Part shown: positions 1 to 8,265 of the stretch, piece by piece
Position numbering within the stretch: the first letter of the stretch is position 1
Layout of the letters: each line of letters starts with the position of its first letter
DNA from: Litchfieldia alkalitelluris
GTDB lineage: Bacteria; Bacillota; Bacilli; Bacillales; Salisediminibacteriaceae
Assembly (NCBI RefSeq): GCF_002153425.1
Contig: NZ_KZ119600.1
Span: 3,337,920-3,401,919, forward strand
Direction: 5' to 3'
Length of the DNA stretch: 64,000 nucleotides
Translations under genes and position numbers: made by a program
The notes under the pieces: model-generated
Databases searched by the model: none
Told to the model about the DNA's origin: nothing
Seen by the model: the letters and a program-made list of their open reading frames with translations, nothing else

Positions 1-562
1 CATCATACAAATCAGTTGGATCGAAATTAGCATTGATCAACCTGGATGCATGGTAGAAAGTCTTTTTTGTAGTATTGGAAAACTTAAATCTGCCAGTATC
101 TCCAACTATACCTGCATAAAGTAACCTCGACGCTTCATCAGAAAATTGAATAACGTCCCCTTCTTCACTAAATAAGTCACAAATCATTTCACAAGTAGAA
201 CTTGCATTCGTATCAACCCAAGCCATGTCACCGTATTCATCTACATTCGGGTGATGATCTATTTTGATAAGAAACGCCCCATTTTTATAACGGTCATCAT
301 CAATCCGCTCTGTATTTGCAGTGTCACAAACGATAATTAATGCTTGATGGAAGACGCTATCATCAATCGTATCCATCTCCTGTAAAAAAGCTAGTGACTC
401 TTCTTGCTCTCCAGCTAAATATACTGTTTTATTAGGATAATTGGTCTTAATCAATTCCTTTAAGCCAGCTTGCGAACCAATCGCATCTGGATCTGGTCTC
501 ACATGCCTATGTATAATGATCGTATCGTGTTCACGTATCTTCTTAATAATTTCTAGTTTCAT
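1..562 (-). CDS. nrnA: NrnA (YtqI) DHH-family nanoRNase / pAp phosphatase, 3' end cut by window
   Basis: The gene runs off the left edge of the window, so only about 187 N-terminal residues are visible. NrnA degrades 2-5 nt RNA oligomers and dephosphorylates 3'-phosphoadenosine 5'-phosphate in the cytoplasm. The DHH phosphoesterase motifs are intact: HVRPDPDAIGS at residues 20-30, CDTAN at 79-83, the DHH signature followed by PN at 102-106, and GDTG at 154-157. The ATG at 562 has a GAGGGG Shine-Dalgarno just upstream. The gene diverges from ytpI, as expected for this Bacillus locus. The C-terminal DHHA1 substrate-binding domain should lie outside the window. Confidence 0.93.
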   Translation of the reverse strand, partial: MKLEIIKKIREHDTIIIHRHVRPDPDAIGSQAGLKELIKTNYPNKTVYLAGEQEESLAFLQEMDTIDDSVFHQALIIVCDTANTERIDDDRYKNGAFLIKIDHHPNVDEYGDMAWVDTNASSTCEMICDLFSEEGDVIQFSDEASRLLYAGIVGDTGRFKFSNTTKKTFYHASRLINANFDPTDLYD

Positions 563-675
563 AATATTACCCCTCAATCGTATTATCTTGAACACAACAC
601 CATAGTTATGCTAAGTTACTTAAGAGACAAACTAAATTATTCAAGTTGAATTTCCCATAAAAGGAGCTAACAAAA

Positions 676-990
676 ATGATATTTGTGATACTCATTATTT
701 TTTCCCTTATATTCTTTGTATATTACAAAGTACAACAGGCTCGCGTTGGTGGACCAATGGAAAGACGTTGGTATGCTGCTAAAGGTAGTATTGCCATTGG
801 AATATTTTTTATTTCTTTTGGGATCAATTCTTATTTAAGTCTAGGATCACAAGTAGCGGCCTATGTAGCATTACTCTTTGTAGCATTCGGTTTAGTAAAC
901 ATTATATTCGGTGGAAAAAATTACAAAAACAGCTTACCGTATGCTAGAAAAGAGATAGAATTAAGAGAAAGTGAAGCAAATAATAGCTAA
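676..990 (+). CDS. ytpI: YtpI-family small membrane protein
   Basis: This is a 104-residue protein with three hydrophobic segments (about residues 1-17, 36-54 and 59-80) and a charged C-terminal tail, the layout of the Bacillus YtpI family. Its function is unknown. Family and position agree: it lies between nrnA and ytoI as in B. subtilis. An AAAGGAG Shine-Dalgarno precedes the ATG. A strong terminator follows, facing the convergent ytoI. Confidence 0.85.
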   Translation: MIFVILIIFSLIFFVYYKVQQARVGGPMERRWYAAKGSIAIGIFFISFGINSYLSLGSQVAAYVALLFVAFGLVNIIFGGKNYKNSLPYARKEIELRESEANNS

Positions 991-1050
991 TAATTTAGCA
1001 AAACTTAAGTGTTTATGTATCGTCCAGTGTATAGTACTGTTTCTAAATAA

Positions 1051-1084
1051 AGAGAGAATGGTTACTAAGCCATTCTCTTTTTTA
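1051..1084 (+). terminator. Rho-independent terminator of ytpI
   Basis: A 9-bp perfect stem (AGAGAATGG / CCATTCTCT) with an 8-nt loop is followed by a T-run. It lies 60 bp after the ytpI stop, between convergent genes. Confidence 0.85.
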
Positions 1085-1144
1085 GTGCAAATCTAAATTA
1101 ACTATTCTAAGAGATGGGAATTTAAGCTTGTCTCCCTCCTTCCA

Positions 1145-2452
1145 TTATCGGTCAATAAGTTGTGCCATTAGCATAGCCTTACCAACAATTTGACCTTCAT
1201 GGAAGAGCTCCACATCCACTTTACCAAATTTCCTACCAACCTCTAACACTCTTGGAAGCACCTTAATTTTACTTTCGATTTGAACAGGCTTTATAAAAAA
1301 TAACGTGATATTTTCAACAACTAGGTCGCCTTTTTTATACTTTCTCAAAACGCGACTACCAGCTTCTGTAACAATTGTAGTAATTACCCCATATGAAATC
1401 GTCCCTAAATGATTCGTCATTTGTGGTGTTACTTCAAGCAAATAACAGTACTCTTGAGATGTTGAAATATCTTCAAAATGTCTCGTAACCAAATCTTCTA
1501 TTGTATCACCAACATGCGGTTGGCGTTGGAGCATTTGTAATGCTTTTAAAACGTCCTGCCTACTAATAATACCTAGTAATCTTTTGCCACTATCTATTAC
1601 TGGTAATAGCTCGATCCCTTCCCATACCATCATGTGAGCTGCTGAGGCAACAGATGTTTGAGCAGTTACGGCGATTGGCTGCTTCGTCATCACTTTTTCA
1701 AGCTCAATAAATTGACTGACACCCATTACATCCTTTGCTGTTACGACACCTTGCAGTTTCAAATCCTCATCAACGATTGGATAACGGCTATGTCCTGTCT
1801 TATTATTTAATTCGTGCCATTTTTCCACTGTATTGGAGTTTGTCATATAATTTGTACGCTCCAGTGGGATTAATATATCTTCCACCAACACAATTTCCTT
1901 TTTGATTAGTTGGTCATAAATAGCACGGTTAATCATAGTGGCAACGGTAAAGGTGTCATACGAAGTTGAGATGATTGGAAGCTCTAATTCATCTGCTAAA
2001 TGCTTTACTTCTTCACTTGTGTCAAAGCCACCAGTAATTAATACAGCAGAACCTTCCTCTAATGCTAGTTTATGAACCTGTTCCCTATTACCAACTATCA
2101 ATAGGTTACCAGCTTCCACATATCGCATCATTGCGTCAGCCTTCATTGCCCCGATAACAAACTTGTTCAAGGTTTTATATAAACCATTGCGTCCACCCAG
2201 AACTTGTCCATCAACAATGTTAATTACTTCCGCATAGGTTAACTGTTCAATATTATCCTTTTGCTTCTTCTCGATCCTAATGGTACCTACCCGCTCAATT
2301 GTACTTACTAAGCCTTGATTTTCAGCATCTTTAATGGCACGATAAGCGGTTCCTTCGCTCACACCGAGAGCTTTAGCTATCTGTCTCACTGAAATTTTAT
2401 TTCCCACTTCTAATGACCGTATATGCTGTAGTATTTGCTCATGCTTCGTCAT
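1145..2452 (-). CDS. ytoI: YtoI: HTH-DRTGG-CBS-HotDog regulator-like protein
   Basis: A cytoplasmic multi-domain protein of about 435 residues. In order it has an N-terminal winged-helix/HTH (about 1-60, with an SVRQIAKALGVSEGTAYRAI-type helix pair), a DRTGG-like domain (about 90-190), a CBS pair (about 195-310) and a HotDog thioesterase-like domain (about 325-430). The family probably senses a nucleotide through the CBS/DRTGG part, but its target and any enzymatic activity are unknown. The ORF can begin at a GTG at 2464, but that codon abuts the AAGGAA Shine-Dalgarno. The ATG at 2452 has the correct 9-nt spacing and is preferred. The domain set and the neighbourhood both identify YtoI. Confidence 0.88.
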   Translation of the reverse strand: MTKHEQILQHIRSLEVGNKISVRQIAKALGVSEGTAYRAIKDAENQGLVSTIERVGTIRIEKKQKDNIEQLTYAEVINIVDGQVLGGRNGLYKTLNKFVIGAMKADAMMRYVEAGNLLIVGNREQVHKLALEEGSAVLITGGFDTSEEVKHLADELELPIISTSYDTFTVATMINRAIYDQLIKKEIVLVEDILIPLERTNYMTNSNTVEKWHELNNKTGHSRYPIVDEDLKLQGVVTAKDVMGVSQFIELEKVMTKQPIAVTAQTSVASAAHMMVWEGIELLPVIDSGKRLLGIISRQDVLKALQMLQRQPHVGDTIEDLVTRHFEDISTSQEYCYLLEVTPQMTNHLGTISYGVITTIVTEAGSRVLRKYKKGDLVVENITLFFIKPVQIESKIKVLPRVLEVGRKFGKVDVELFHEGQIVGKAMLMAQLIDR

Positions 2453-2639
2453 TGAGCGGCTCACTTCCTTTTTTAAAAATCTGTTTTATATATTCGTCAA
2501 AAACTGTACTACTACAATTATAATGGTGTAGGTGAAAGACATCAAGATCAAATTGTGTAAGAATAAATATATGTATATATGGGTAAAGAGATTGATTAGC
2601 CCTTAATACAATCTTTATAATTTATAGATTAATGAACAT

Positions 2640-2744
2640 GAGGCTGGGACATCATTAAGTGTTTTAACTGGAAATACGAACATATTAATAAAGCTCAAGA
2701 AATGTTCGCGTTTCTCATATGTTAAAGACTTTTGTCCCAGCCTC
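2640..2744. repeat. Large imperfect hairpin, GAGGCTGGGACA family (empty form)
   Basis: Outer arms GAGGCTGGGACA (2640-2651) and TGTCCCAGCCTC (2733-2744) are perfect complements. Further in, GAAATACGAACAT (2670-2682) pairs with ATGTTCGCGTTTC (2702-2714). The arms match those of the repeat at 47641-47871, which carries an extra insert in the loop. It lies in the 340-bp gap between the ytkL end and the ytoI start and could end ytoI-side or ytkL-side transcripts. No gene is visible in the rest of the gap. Confidence 0.85.
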
Positions 2745-2792
2745 TAATTCTTATCTATTTTTTTCCAACCATCAATAAAAATTCTCAAAAGC

Positions 2793-3476
2793 TTATAACT
2801 CTATTGACTCCCCTGCTTTCAAAACTATTCCTTTCCCTGGCTTAACAGCATTCGCAAAAAGTTCAGGATCCTGTTCAATTACTGGAAATGTATTATAATG
2901 CATAGGAACAACCTTTTTAGCCTTCACCCATTCAGCAGCAAGTAGCGCGTCCTCAGGTCCCATTGTGAAATTGTCTCCGATCGGTAAGAATGCAAGGTCA
3001 ATATTATTTCTTTCTCCAATTAGCTTCATATCTGAAAAAAGAGCCGTATCTCCAGCATGATAGATAGTTTTTTCTTCTGCTGAAAACAAAATCCCTCCTG
3101 GCATACCAGTATAAACAATACGCTGATTCTCTTCTTCTGTATAAGAAGATCCGTGAAAAGCCTGAGTATATTTTACAGTGCCGAAATCAAAATGGTGTGC
3201 GCCACCAATGTGCATTGGGTGTACATTTACACCTTGCCACCCAAGGTATGTAGCCAATTCAAATGACGCTACTACTAGGGCATCATTTGCTTTTGCCAGT
3301 GACACAGTATCCCCTACATGATCATTATGTCCATGTGTCAACAAAATCACGTCAACCTTTACATTTTCAGCTACTAAGTCTGTTGATCCATTCCCACTAA
3401 TAAATGGATCAATGATGATTCTAGTACCTTTCGTCTCTATGTTCACTACAGAATGGCCATGAAATGAAACCTTCAC
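2793..3476 (-). CDS. ytkL: YtkL metal-dependent hydrolase (UPF0173, MBL fold)
   Basis: A 227-residue metallo-beta-lactamase-fold protein of the UPF0173 family. The zinc motif [11 protein letters not shown] is at about residues 46-56, with further ligand candidates in [18 protein letters not shown] and MHYNTFP. The substrate is unknown. The start is GTG at 3476 with GGGAG eight bases upstream. It diverges from the peptidase gene on the other side of a short promoter region. Confidence 0.88.
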   Translation of the reverse strand: MKVSFHGHSVVNIETKGTRIIIDPFISGNGSTDLVAENVKVDVILLTHGHNDHVGDTVSLAKANDALVVASFELATYLGWQGVNVHPMHIGGAHHFDFGTVKYTQAFHGSSYTEEENQRIVYTGMPGGILFSAEEKTIYHAGDTALFSDMKLIGERNNIDLAFLPIGDNFTMGPEDALLAAEWVKAKKVVPMHYNTFPVIEQDPELFANAVKPGKGIVLKAGESIEL

Positions 3477-3618
3477 TTAATCATCTCCCTTTTATTATTT
3501 TTCCCACTACACATAAATACTAGATTCCCGGGTGGAACTCCTTTTATTCATTGAATTTTCATTAATTAATACAAATTTATGTTAAGATATTACCAGCACA
3601 TCAAAGGGGAGGTAGACA

Positions 3619-4719
3619 ATGCTACTAGAAAAACGTATGTCGAAACTGAAACAATGGATGAAGGATAGTGATATTGATATCATTATGTGTCAAACTAGGG
3701 CAAATGTTTTCTATTATAGCGGCTTTGATACTGATCCACACGAACGACTTGTCGCTATCTTTATTCCACAAAATGATCAGCCTTTCATGGTATGCCCTGG
3801 GATGGAAGTGAACCAAGTACAATCCATTTTCTCTACAGGTGAAATTATTGGCTATACAGATACTGAAAACCCTTGGGAGAAAATTAACAATGCATTAAGG
3901 TCTCGTAATTTATCACCTAATAAAATGGCCATCGAGAAACTCTTAAGCTGGGAGAGAGTAAAATACCTTACTCAAATTTGCCCTTTAACTGAACTTATTG
4001 AAGTAGATGAGGTAGTGTTAAACAGTAGACTGATTAAGAGTGATGATGAAATTAGAAATCTTCGTGAAGCGGCAAAACTCGCAGACTATGGTATTCAAGT
4101 TGGAATCGGAGCACTAAAGGAAGGTATCACAGAATTGGAAGTCTTGGCGACTATCGAATTCGAGTTAAAGAAAGCTGGAATTCGAGAGATGTCTTTTTCA
4201 ACCATGGTCCTCTTTGGTGAAAAGGGTGGAGATCCTCACGGGAATCCTGGAGACAGAAAACTGAAAAAGGGAGATAGTGTTTTATTCGATTTAGGTGTTG
4301 TGTGGCAAGGGTATTGCAGTGACATCACTCGCACTGTATTTTTTGATCATGTAACAGATCATGATAAAAATATATATGAAGCAGTATTACAAGCTCAACA
4401 AGCCGCACTAAATGAATGTGAGCCTGGCAATCCAATATCAAACCTAGACAAAGCTGCTAGAGGTTTCTTTAAAGGAGTGGGCTTGGACGGTTACTTCCCA
4501 CATAGAATAGGACACGGGTTAGGCATAGAGGTGCATGAGTTCCCATCTCTTAACGAGACAAATGATGAACCATTACAAGCTGGTATAACCCTTACGATTG
4601 AACCCGGTTTATACATACCAAATAAAGTAGGGGTTCGTATTGAAGACGATGTACTCATTACAGAAGATGGTTATGAGACATTAACGAAATTCCCAAAAGA
4701 ATTAACAATCGTGCCATAA
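3619..4719 (+). CDS. Xaa-Pro dipeptidase / aminopeptidase P family (M24)
   Basis: A 366-residue cytoplasmic metallopeptidase that probably removes or splits Xaa-Pro dipeptides. The N-terminal creatinase-like domain (about 1-130) precedes the pita-bread catalytic domain. Five metal ligands are recognisable: D in FDLGVVW, D in SDITRTV, H in HRIGHGLG, E in TIEPGLY and E in VRIEDD. It resembles B. subtilis YkvY/PepQ in size. Start: ATG with a strong GGGGAGG Shine-Dalgarno. An extended -10 (TGTTAAGAT, near 3580-3588) upstream is a plausible promoter. Confidence 0.88.
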   Translation: MLLEKRMSKLKQWMKDSDIDIIMCQTRANVFYYSGFDTDPHERLVAIFIPQNDQPFMVCPGMEVNQVQSIFSTGEIIGYTDTENPWEKINNALRSRNLSPNKMAIEKLLSWERVKYLTQICPLTELIEVDEVVLNSRLIKSDDEIRNLREAAKLADYGIQVGIGALKEGITELEVLATIEFELKKAGIREMSFSTMVLFGEKGGDPHGNPGDRKLKKGDSVLFDLGVVWQGYCSDITRTVFFDHVTDHDKNIYEAVLQAQQAALNECEPGNPISNLDKAARGFFKGVGLDGYFPHRIGHGLGIEVHEFPSLNETNDEPLQAGITLTIEPGLYIPNKVGVRIEDDVLITEDGYETLTKFPKELTIVP

Positions 4720-4729
4720 GATACCCAAA

Positions 4730-4773
4730 CAAAAAAAACTTACGAAAGGAATACTATCCTACCTTTCGTAAGT
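4730..4773 (-). terminator. Terminator of the 4790-5170 gene
   Basis: On the minus strand an 11-bp stem (CTTACGAAAGG / CCTTTCGTAAG) is followed by eight T residues. The stem may also stop read-through from the convergent peptidase gene. Confidence 0.85.
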
Positions 4774-4789
4774 TCTAGTTTCATTTATA

Positions 4790-5170
4790 CTACTCTTTAC
4801 TCCACAACCATGTTGTTAAAAATAAATTGCGGTCCCTTTGACGTACCTCCACTCGTTCAATATCACCTAAACCCTTTTCCCTCAACAAGGAAATTTCTTC
4901 GTCCACAATGGTATCTTTGGATAGATCCAATATAGCCAGTATTTCCTCAAATGATTCCTTTGCTTCTATTCCTCTATAAATTCTATTTTCTATTTCATAT
5001 TCAAAGGAATCTGGGTTCTCATACTCCCATTCATAAATGATACCTTCAGCTTCAATCGTTATTTTAAATGTGGCATATTCATTCCATTCACTATATGCAC
5101 CGTATGATTGAGAACCTAAGACAAGAAATAATATCAATAATGAAGCAGTTAATAATTTTCTATAAACCAT
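4790..5170 (-). CDS. Small secreted protein of unknown function
   Basis: A 126-residue protein not recognised as a named family. It begins with a typical signal peptide (MVYRKLL followed by a hydrophobic stretch, likely cleavage after SQSYG). The mature part is acidic, rich in Glu, and has an aromatic run at the C-terminus (TTWLW). A GTG at 5179 would extend the ORF, but it lies inside the GAGGTG Shine-Dalgarno, so the ATG at 5170 is used. It is a single-gene unit with its own terminator, probably an exported cell-surface or medium protein. Confidence 0.7.
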   Translation of the reverse strand: MVYRKLLTASLLILFLVLGSQSYGAYSEWNEYATFKITIEAEGIIYEWEYENPDSFEYEIENRIYRGIEAKESFEEILAILDLSKDTIVDEEISLLREKGLGDIERVEVRQRDRNLFLTTWLWSKE

Positions 5171-5222
5171 TGTTATCACCTCAAGATCAGTTTGAGGCTT
5201 ACAATATAGATTTATACCTAAT

Positions 5223-5978
5223 CTAACGGTATTTATGAAGGACGTCTATTCCACCAGTTACTTCAATGACTGCTCCAGTAACCATATCTGCATGATCCGC
5301 AGTTAAAAAACTTACTGTCCTTGCGATATCTTCTCCAGTACCTGATCTACCTACAGGTGTTTTTTCCACATTTAAAGCACTTGCTTCTTCAATTGAAGCT
5401 TCTTTCATTTTTCCAACAATCTCTCCTGGACAAACAACATTTGCAGTTATACCATACTCAGCCTCTTCGATGGCTATTGTTTTGGTTAATGAAACCAGTC
5501 CTACCTTTGCTGCTGCAAAAGCCGAACGGTATAACCAACCGGGAGAATGGTCTGCCCCCTGAAAAGCATAGGAAACGATCCGACCAAATTTTTGTTTCCT
5601 CATTACAGGAATAGTTTCCTTTAATAAATAAAATGCGGAGTCAAGGTTCCCTCTAATCATCCGTTGCCATTCATCCTCGGAGTAGTCAAGGAGTTTCTTT
5701 CTTTCAAATATGTATGGCCCCGCATTCATAACAAGGACATCAATTCTTCCCCATTTTTCCACTGTTTCTTGTACAGCACGCATTAAGTCACTTTTAATTG
5801 TTACATCAGCCTTTATAAACTGAAGCTTACTAATGTATGATTTCCATTCATTTTTGATTTCGTCTAATCCATCATCGCTGCGATATGTAACAGTTACAGA
5901 AAAGCCATCGTTTAAAAGACGCTCCGTCACTTTTTTCCCCAAGCCCTTTGAACCAGCTGTAATCAATGCATGACGCAT
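5223..5978 (-). CDS. ytkK: YtkK-like short-chain dehydrogenase/reductase with altered catalytic Tyr
   Basis: A 251-residue Rossmann-fold SDR annotated in relatives as 3-oxoacyl-ACP reductase-like. The cofactor motif TAGSKGLGKKV is near residue 7, and the NAG motif appears as VMNAGPYIF. The active-site YxxxK position reads SAFAAAKVGL, with Phe (codon TTT) replacing the catalytic Tyr, so classic carbonyl reduction is doubtful. The Lys is kept. The ATG at 5978 is spaced 9 nt from GAGGG, whereas the GTG two codons earlier is only 3 nt away. The YtkK name rests on family and on proximity to ytkL. Confidence 0.78.
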   Translation of the reverse strand: MRHALITAGSKGLGKKVTERLLNDGFSVTVTYRSDDGLDEIKNEWKSYISKLQFIKADVTIKSDLMRAVQETVEKWGRIDVLVMNAGPYIFERKKLLDYSEDEWQRMIRGNLDSAFYLLKETIPVMRKQKFGRIVSYAFQGADHSPGWLYRSAFAAAKVGLVSLTKTIAIEEAEYGITANVVCPGEIVGKMKEASIEEASALNVEKTPVGRSGTGEDIARTVSFLTADHADMVTGAVIEVTGGIDVLHKYR

Positions 5979-6126
5979 GAGCACAATCCCTCATTTCAAA
6001 AAAAAGTCCTATCTATCTATATTATACTGATTGCTCCTTCCATTTGTAAAAGTACACGCATTTATTAATATTTTGTCTATTTCGTTGCAATTGCTCATAA
6101 TTTCTCAAACTGTTTGAATTTTTTGA

Positions 6127-6132
6127 TATAAT
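6127..6132 (+). promoter_or_regulatory. Extended -10 promoter of the usp gene
   Basis: TGATATAAT (TGn extension plus perfect TATAAT) lies 43 bp before the universal stress protein start. No good -35 is visible, which is usual for extended -10 promoters. Confidence 0.5.
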
Positions 6133-6175
6133 AAGATTAGGTAAGAAACAACTACCCTTAAGGAGGGTGATAAAA

Positions 6176-6616
6176 ATGTCTGTTCACTATAAGACGATTT
6201 TAGTTGCTGTAGATGGTTCTGATGAAGCAAGAAGAGCTTTAAAAAGGGCAATTATGCTCGCAACTGAACATGGTGCCAAGTTGCTCATTGTGCATGTTGT
6301 AGATACACGGACCTTCCCGTCGGTTGAGCACTATGACCGCATGATTTTTACAGAAGCGGAGAAATATGCAGAAGAGTTGCTAACAGAGTATAAAGAGCAG
6401 GCAATTGATGAAGGTGTTACTGATGTTACGATGATTATTGATTATGGCTCTCCTAAAGTAAAAATTATTAAAGATGTTGCAAAAACACATGTTGTAGACT
6501 TAATAGTTACTGGTGCTACAGGGTTAAATGCCGTAGAAAGGTTTTTAATTGGAAGTGTTTCAGAATATATTGCAAGACATGCTCGATGTGACGTATTAAT
6601 AGTAAGAAAAGACTAA
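6176..6616 (+). CDS. Universal stress protein (UspA family)
   Basis: A 146-residue single-domain Usp. The ATP-binding signature G-x2-G-x9-G-S is present near the C-terminus (GATG...LIGSVSEY), and the N-terminal IL-VAVDGSDEA strand/loop is typical, so it is likely an ATP-binding Usp acting in the cytoplasm. The GTG at 6167 lies within the AAGGAGGGTG Shine-Dalgarno, so the ATG at 6176 is the start. The following small gene begins 21 bp later with its own strong ribosome site and is likely co-transcribed. Confidence 0.88.
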   Translation: MSVHYKTILVAVDGSDEARRALKRAIMLATEHGAKLLIVHVVDTRTFPSVEHYDRMIFTEAEKYAEELLTEYKEQAIDEGVTDVTMIIDYGSPKVKIIKDVAKTHVVDLIVTGATGLNAVERFLIGSVSEYIARHARCDVLIVRKD

Positions 6617-6637
6617 AGAAAGGAGGTAAATAGAGTC

Positions 6638-6949
6638 ATGCATTTTACCTTTGATGAAAGATTAGGGATACCTGTTCCTTTTTTCGAAAACGATTGGGAG
6701 GACCTACAACCTGATACGCAATTTGCGATTATGGAAAAATGGGAGAACATTCGCGGGGATATCCCCGACAGAATTAAGGAACTAGAATCAGACATCAACA
6801 GGCTTCAGTATCAATTATATAACGAAGATCATTTTGATAAGAGTTGTGAATTGAATGCTGAGATTGCAGAATTAGCATCAGCGATTAATGATTTATGGAT
6901 ATGGTATCGATCTGGGGAAGAAGTTGAAGTGAAAAAAATCCATCATTAA
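6638..6949 (+). CDS. Conserved-looking coiled-coil small protein, unknown function
   Basis: A 103-residue acidic protein that I cannot assign. It has an N-terminal segment with the run PVPFFENDWEDL, a central heptad-like helix (about residues 42-88, RIKELESDINRLQYQL and onward) that probably forms a coiled coil, and a short basic tail ending in HH. A perfect AAGGAGGT Shine-Dalgarno and 21-bp spacing suggest co-expression with the Usp gene. The 7027-7066 terminator ends the unit. Confidence 0.72.
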   Translation: MHFTFDERLGIPVPFFENDWEDLQPDTQFAIMEKWENIRGDIPDRIKELESDINRLQYQLYNEDHFDKSCELNAEIAELASAINDLWIWYRSGEEVEVKKIHH

Positions 6950-7026
6950 AAGAAAAGCGTAAGCGCCTATGAGCACGAGCGTAGGGCAGTGGAGGAATGA
7001 CAGTAGAAGTCGCGCATTTTAGAATA

Positions 7027-7066
7027 AGTGGAATCATGTATCTCATCATACATGATCCCACTTTTT
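7027..7066 (+). terminator. Terminator after the usp operon
   Basis: AGTGG-A-ATCATGTA pairs with TACATGAT-C-CCACT and is followed by TTTTT. It lies between convergent genes. The sequence just before it (about 6955-7020, beginning AAGCGTAAGCGCC) resembles degenerate intergenic repeat DNA rather than coding sequence. Confidence 0.75.
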
Positions 7067-7068
7067 GT

Positions 7069-7932
7069 TTACTTATTAACCATTAAAAGTTCCGATGGGT
7101 GTTTTTCCATCAGAAAACGTTTTTGATAAAACATATGTGAGCTTTCAGCTATATGACGGGCAAATTGATAGTTAAGCCCGGCACCTGTAGCAATACTGAT
7201 TATTGGTATCCCTTGGATTAGTTTTTTCCTCAAAAAATTTAACATGATGAGCTTAAATATATGATTAAGTGGCCTCTGCATCCATGCTTTACTCGTTACT
7301 TCTTCATCCCCCTCATAGAATAACCACTCTTCCTCTTCATTTGATCTAATTTCGTTAATCAGTTGATTCCATGCATTTTCTTGTAAAGCTTTCGGCAACG
7401 AGATTGCATGAAAAACTTTCAATACCATCATCATTTCATAGGGCCTTCTTAAATCGTAACCATATATCATAGACATTAGTTGTACAGTTCTTAAGTTAAT
7501 GGTCAACATAAATGGCAAATCACTTAATGTAAATGCAAGACCCCCAACACCCGTTAAACCTCCTTGGGCTAAAGCAGTCAACCTTTGTTTAGCGAGTTCT
7601 TTTTTTGCAATGAATCGTAATTGATCAATAGTTAATTTTTGCATATCTTCCGTAGAATAAATGTCCGAACGAAATATTCTAGCTTGGGAAAAAATGTTGT
7701 CCTTTGCCTGCTGATCAAAGCGACCTTGTTGAACAAATGCTTGAAGGTGAAACAATATATTATCCAACTTCGTCAACAAATTCTTAGCTGTTGTACCTTG
7801 AATTTTTTTTAAGCGTGAATTCACCCATTTTTGATAAGTAAGGGAAAAATCTGTACCTTTCTCTGAAAAGTGTCTACTCTCCCACATTTCAATTTCATTC
7901 CATACTTGCATATCCCTATGAGACAATGACAT
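7069..7932 (-). CDS. EcsC-family protein
   Basis: A protein of about 287 residues that matches the EcsC family, first named from the B. subtilis ecs ABC-transporter operon; the biochemical role is unknown. A central hydrophobic part with GGLTGVGG and a possible membrane-associated helix (about residues 140-180) is followed by an alpha-helical region and a C-terminal glycine-containing segment (TGAGLNYQFARHI). The long ORF starts at 8007, but GGGAG lies 8 nt before the internal ATG at 7932, and the extra N-terminal residues do not look like protein. The gene stands alone. Confidence 0.78.
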   Translation of the reverse strand: MSLSHRDMQVWNEIEMWESRHFSEKGTDFSLTYQKWVNSRLKKIQGTTAKNLLTKLDNILFHLQAFVQQGRFDQQAKDNIFSQARIFRSDIYSTEDMQKLTIDQLRFIAKKELAKQRLTALAQGGLTGVGGLAFTLSDLPFMLTINLRTVQLMSMIYGYDLRRPYEMMMVLKVFHAISLPKALQENAWNQLINEIRSNEEEEWLFYEGDEEVTSKAWMQRPLNHIFKLIMLNFLRKKLIQGIPIISIATGAGLNYQFARHIAESSHMFYQKRFLMEKHPSELLMVNK

Positions 7933-8006
7933 GGTTAAGCTCCCTTCCCATATGGTATCTATTCTATATATATTTTCATTATTATAATTCATCACATATT
8001 TGATCA

Positions 8007-8228
8007 TTTTAAAAAGCTCTTTTCTAACAGATTGTTGTTTAATACATAATTATTTAGCTTGGCTACGCTACTGGTGGTCGCTTTCCGCGGGTAATGCCTC
8101 AGCCTCCTCGGGAAAAACCACCCTGCGGGGTCTTCGACTATTGCTTTTCCCGCTGGAGTCGCCACCTTTCGCTTCTCCAAGCTTTTTTATAAAAAGCAAC
8201 AAAGTTTACGAAAAGAGCCTTTTAAAAA
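8007..8228. repeat. Nested inverted-repeat (MITE-like) element, copy 2 of the core family
   Basis: The outer arms, TTTTAAAAAGCTCTTTTCTA (from 8007) and its near complement ending at 8228, flank a second inverted repeat (TTAGCTTGG / CCAAGC). Inside sits a GC-rich core (about 8079-8166) beginning CGCTTTCCGCGGG and including CCTGCGGGGTCTTC and CCCGCTGGAGTC. The same core, diverged, lies at about 47704-47805 in a different outer frame. No protein is encoded. The 330-bp gap between the EcsC gene and ackA holds little else. Confidence 0.8.
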
Positions 8229-8257
8229 GAGGATATCCCATTGGGACATCCTCTTCA
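8222..8257 (-). terminator. Terminator of ackA
   Basis: On the minus strand GAGGATGTCCCA pairs with TGGGATATCCTC and is followed by a TTTTT run, just after the ackA stop. Confidence 0.85.
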
Positions 8258-8265
8258 GGAAAAAG

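Noticed and set aside
5321-5614. 97-codon plus-strand ORF opposite the SDR gene
   Set aside because: Leu/Gln-rich low-complexity translation lying wholly antisense to the SDR; no ribosome site.
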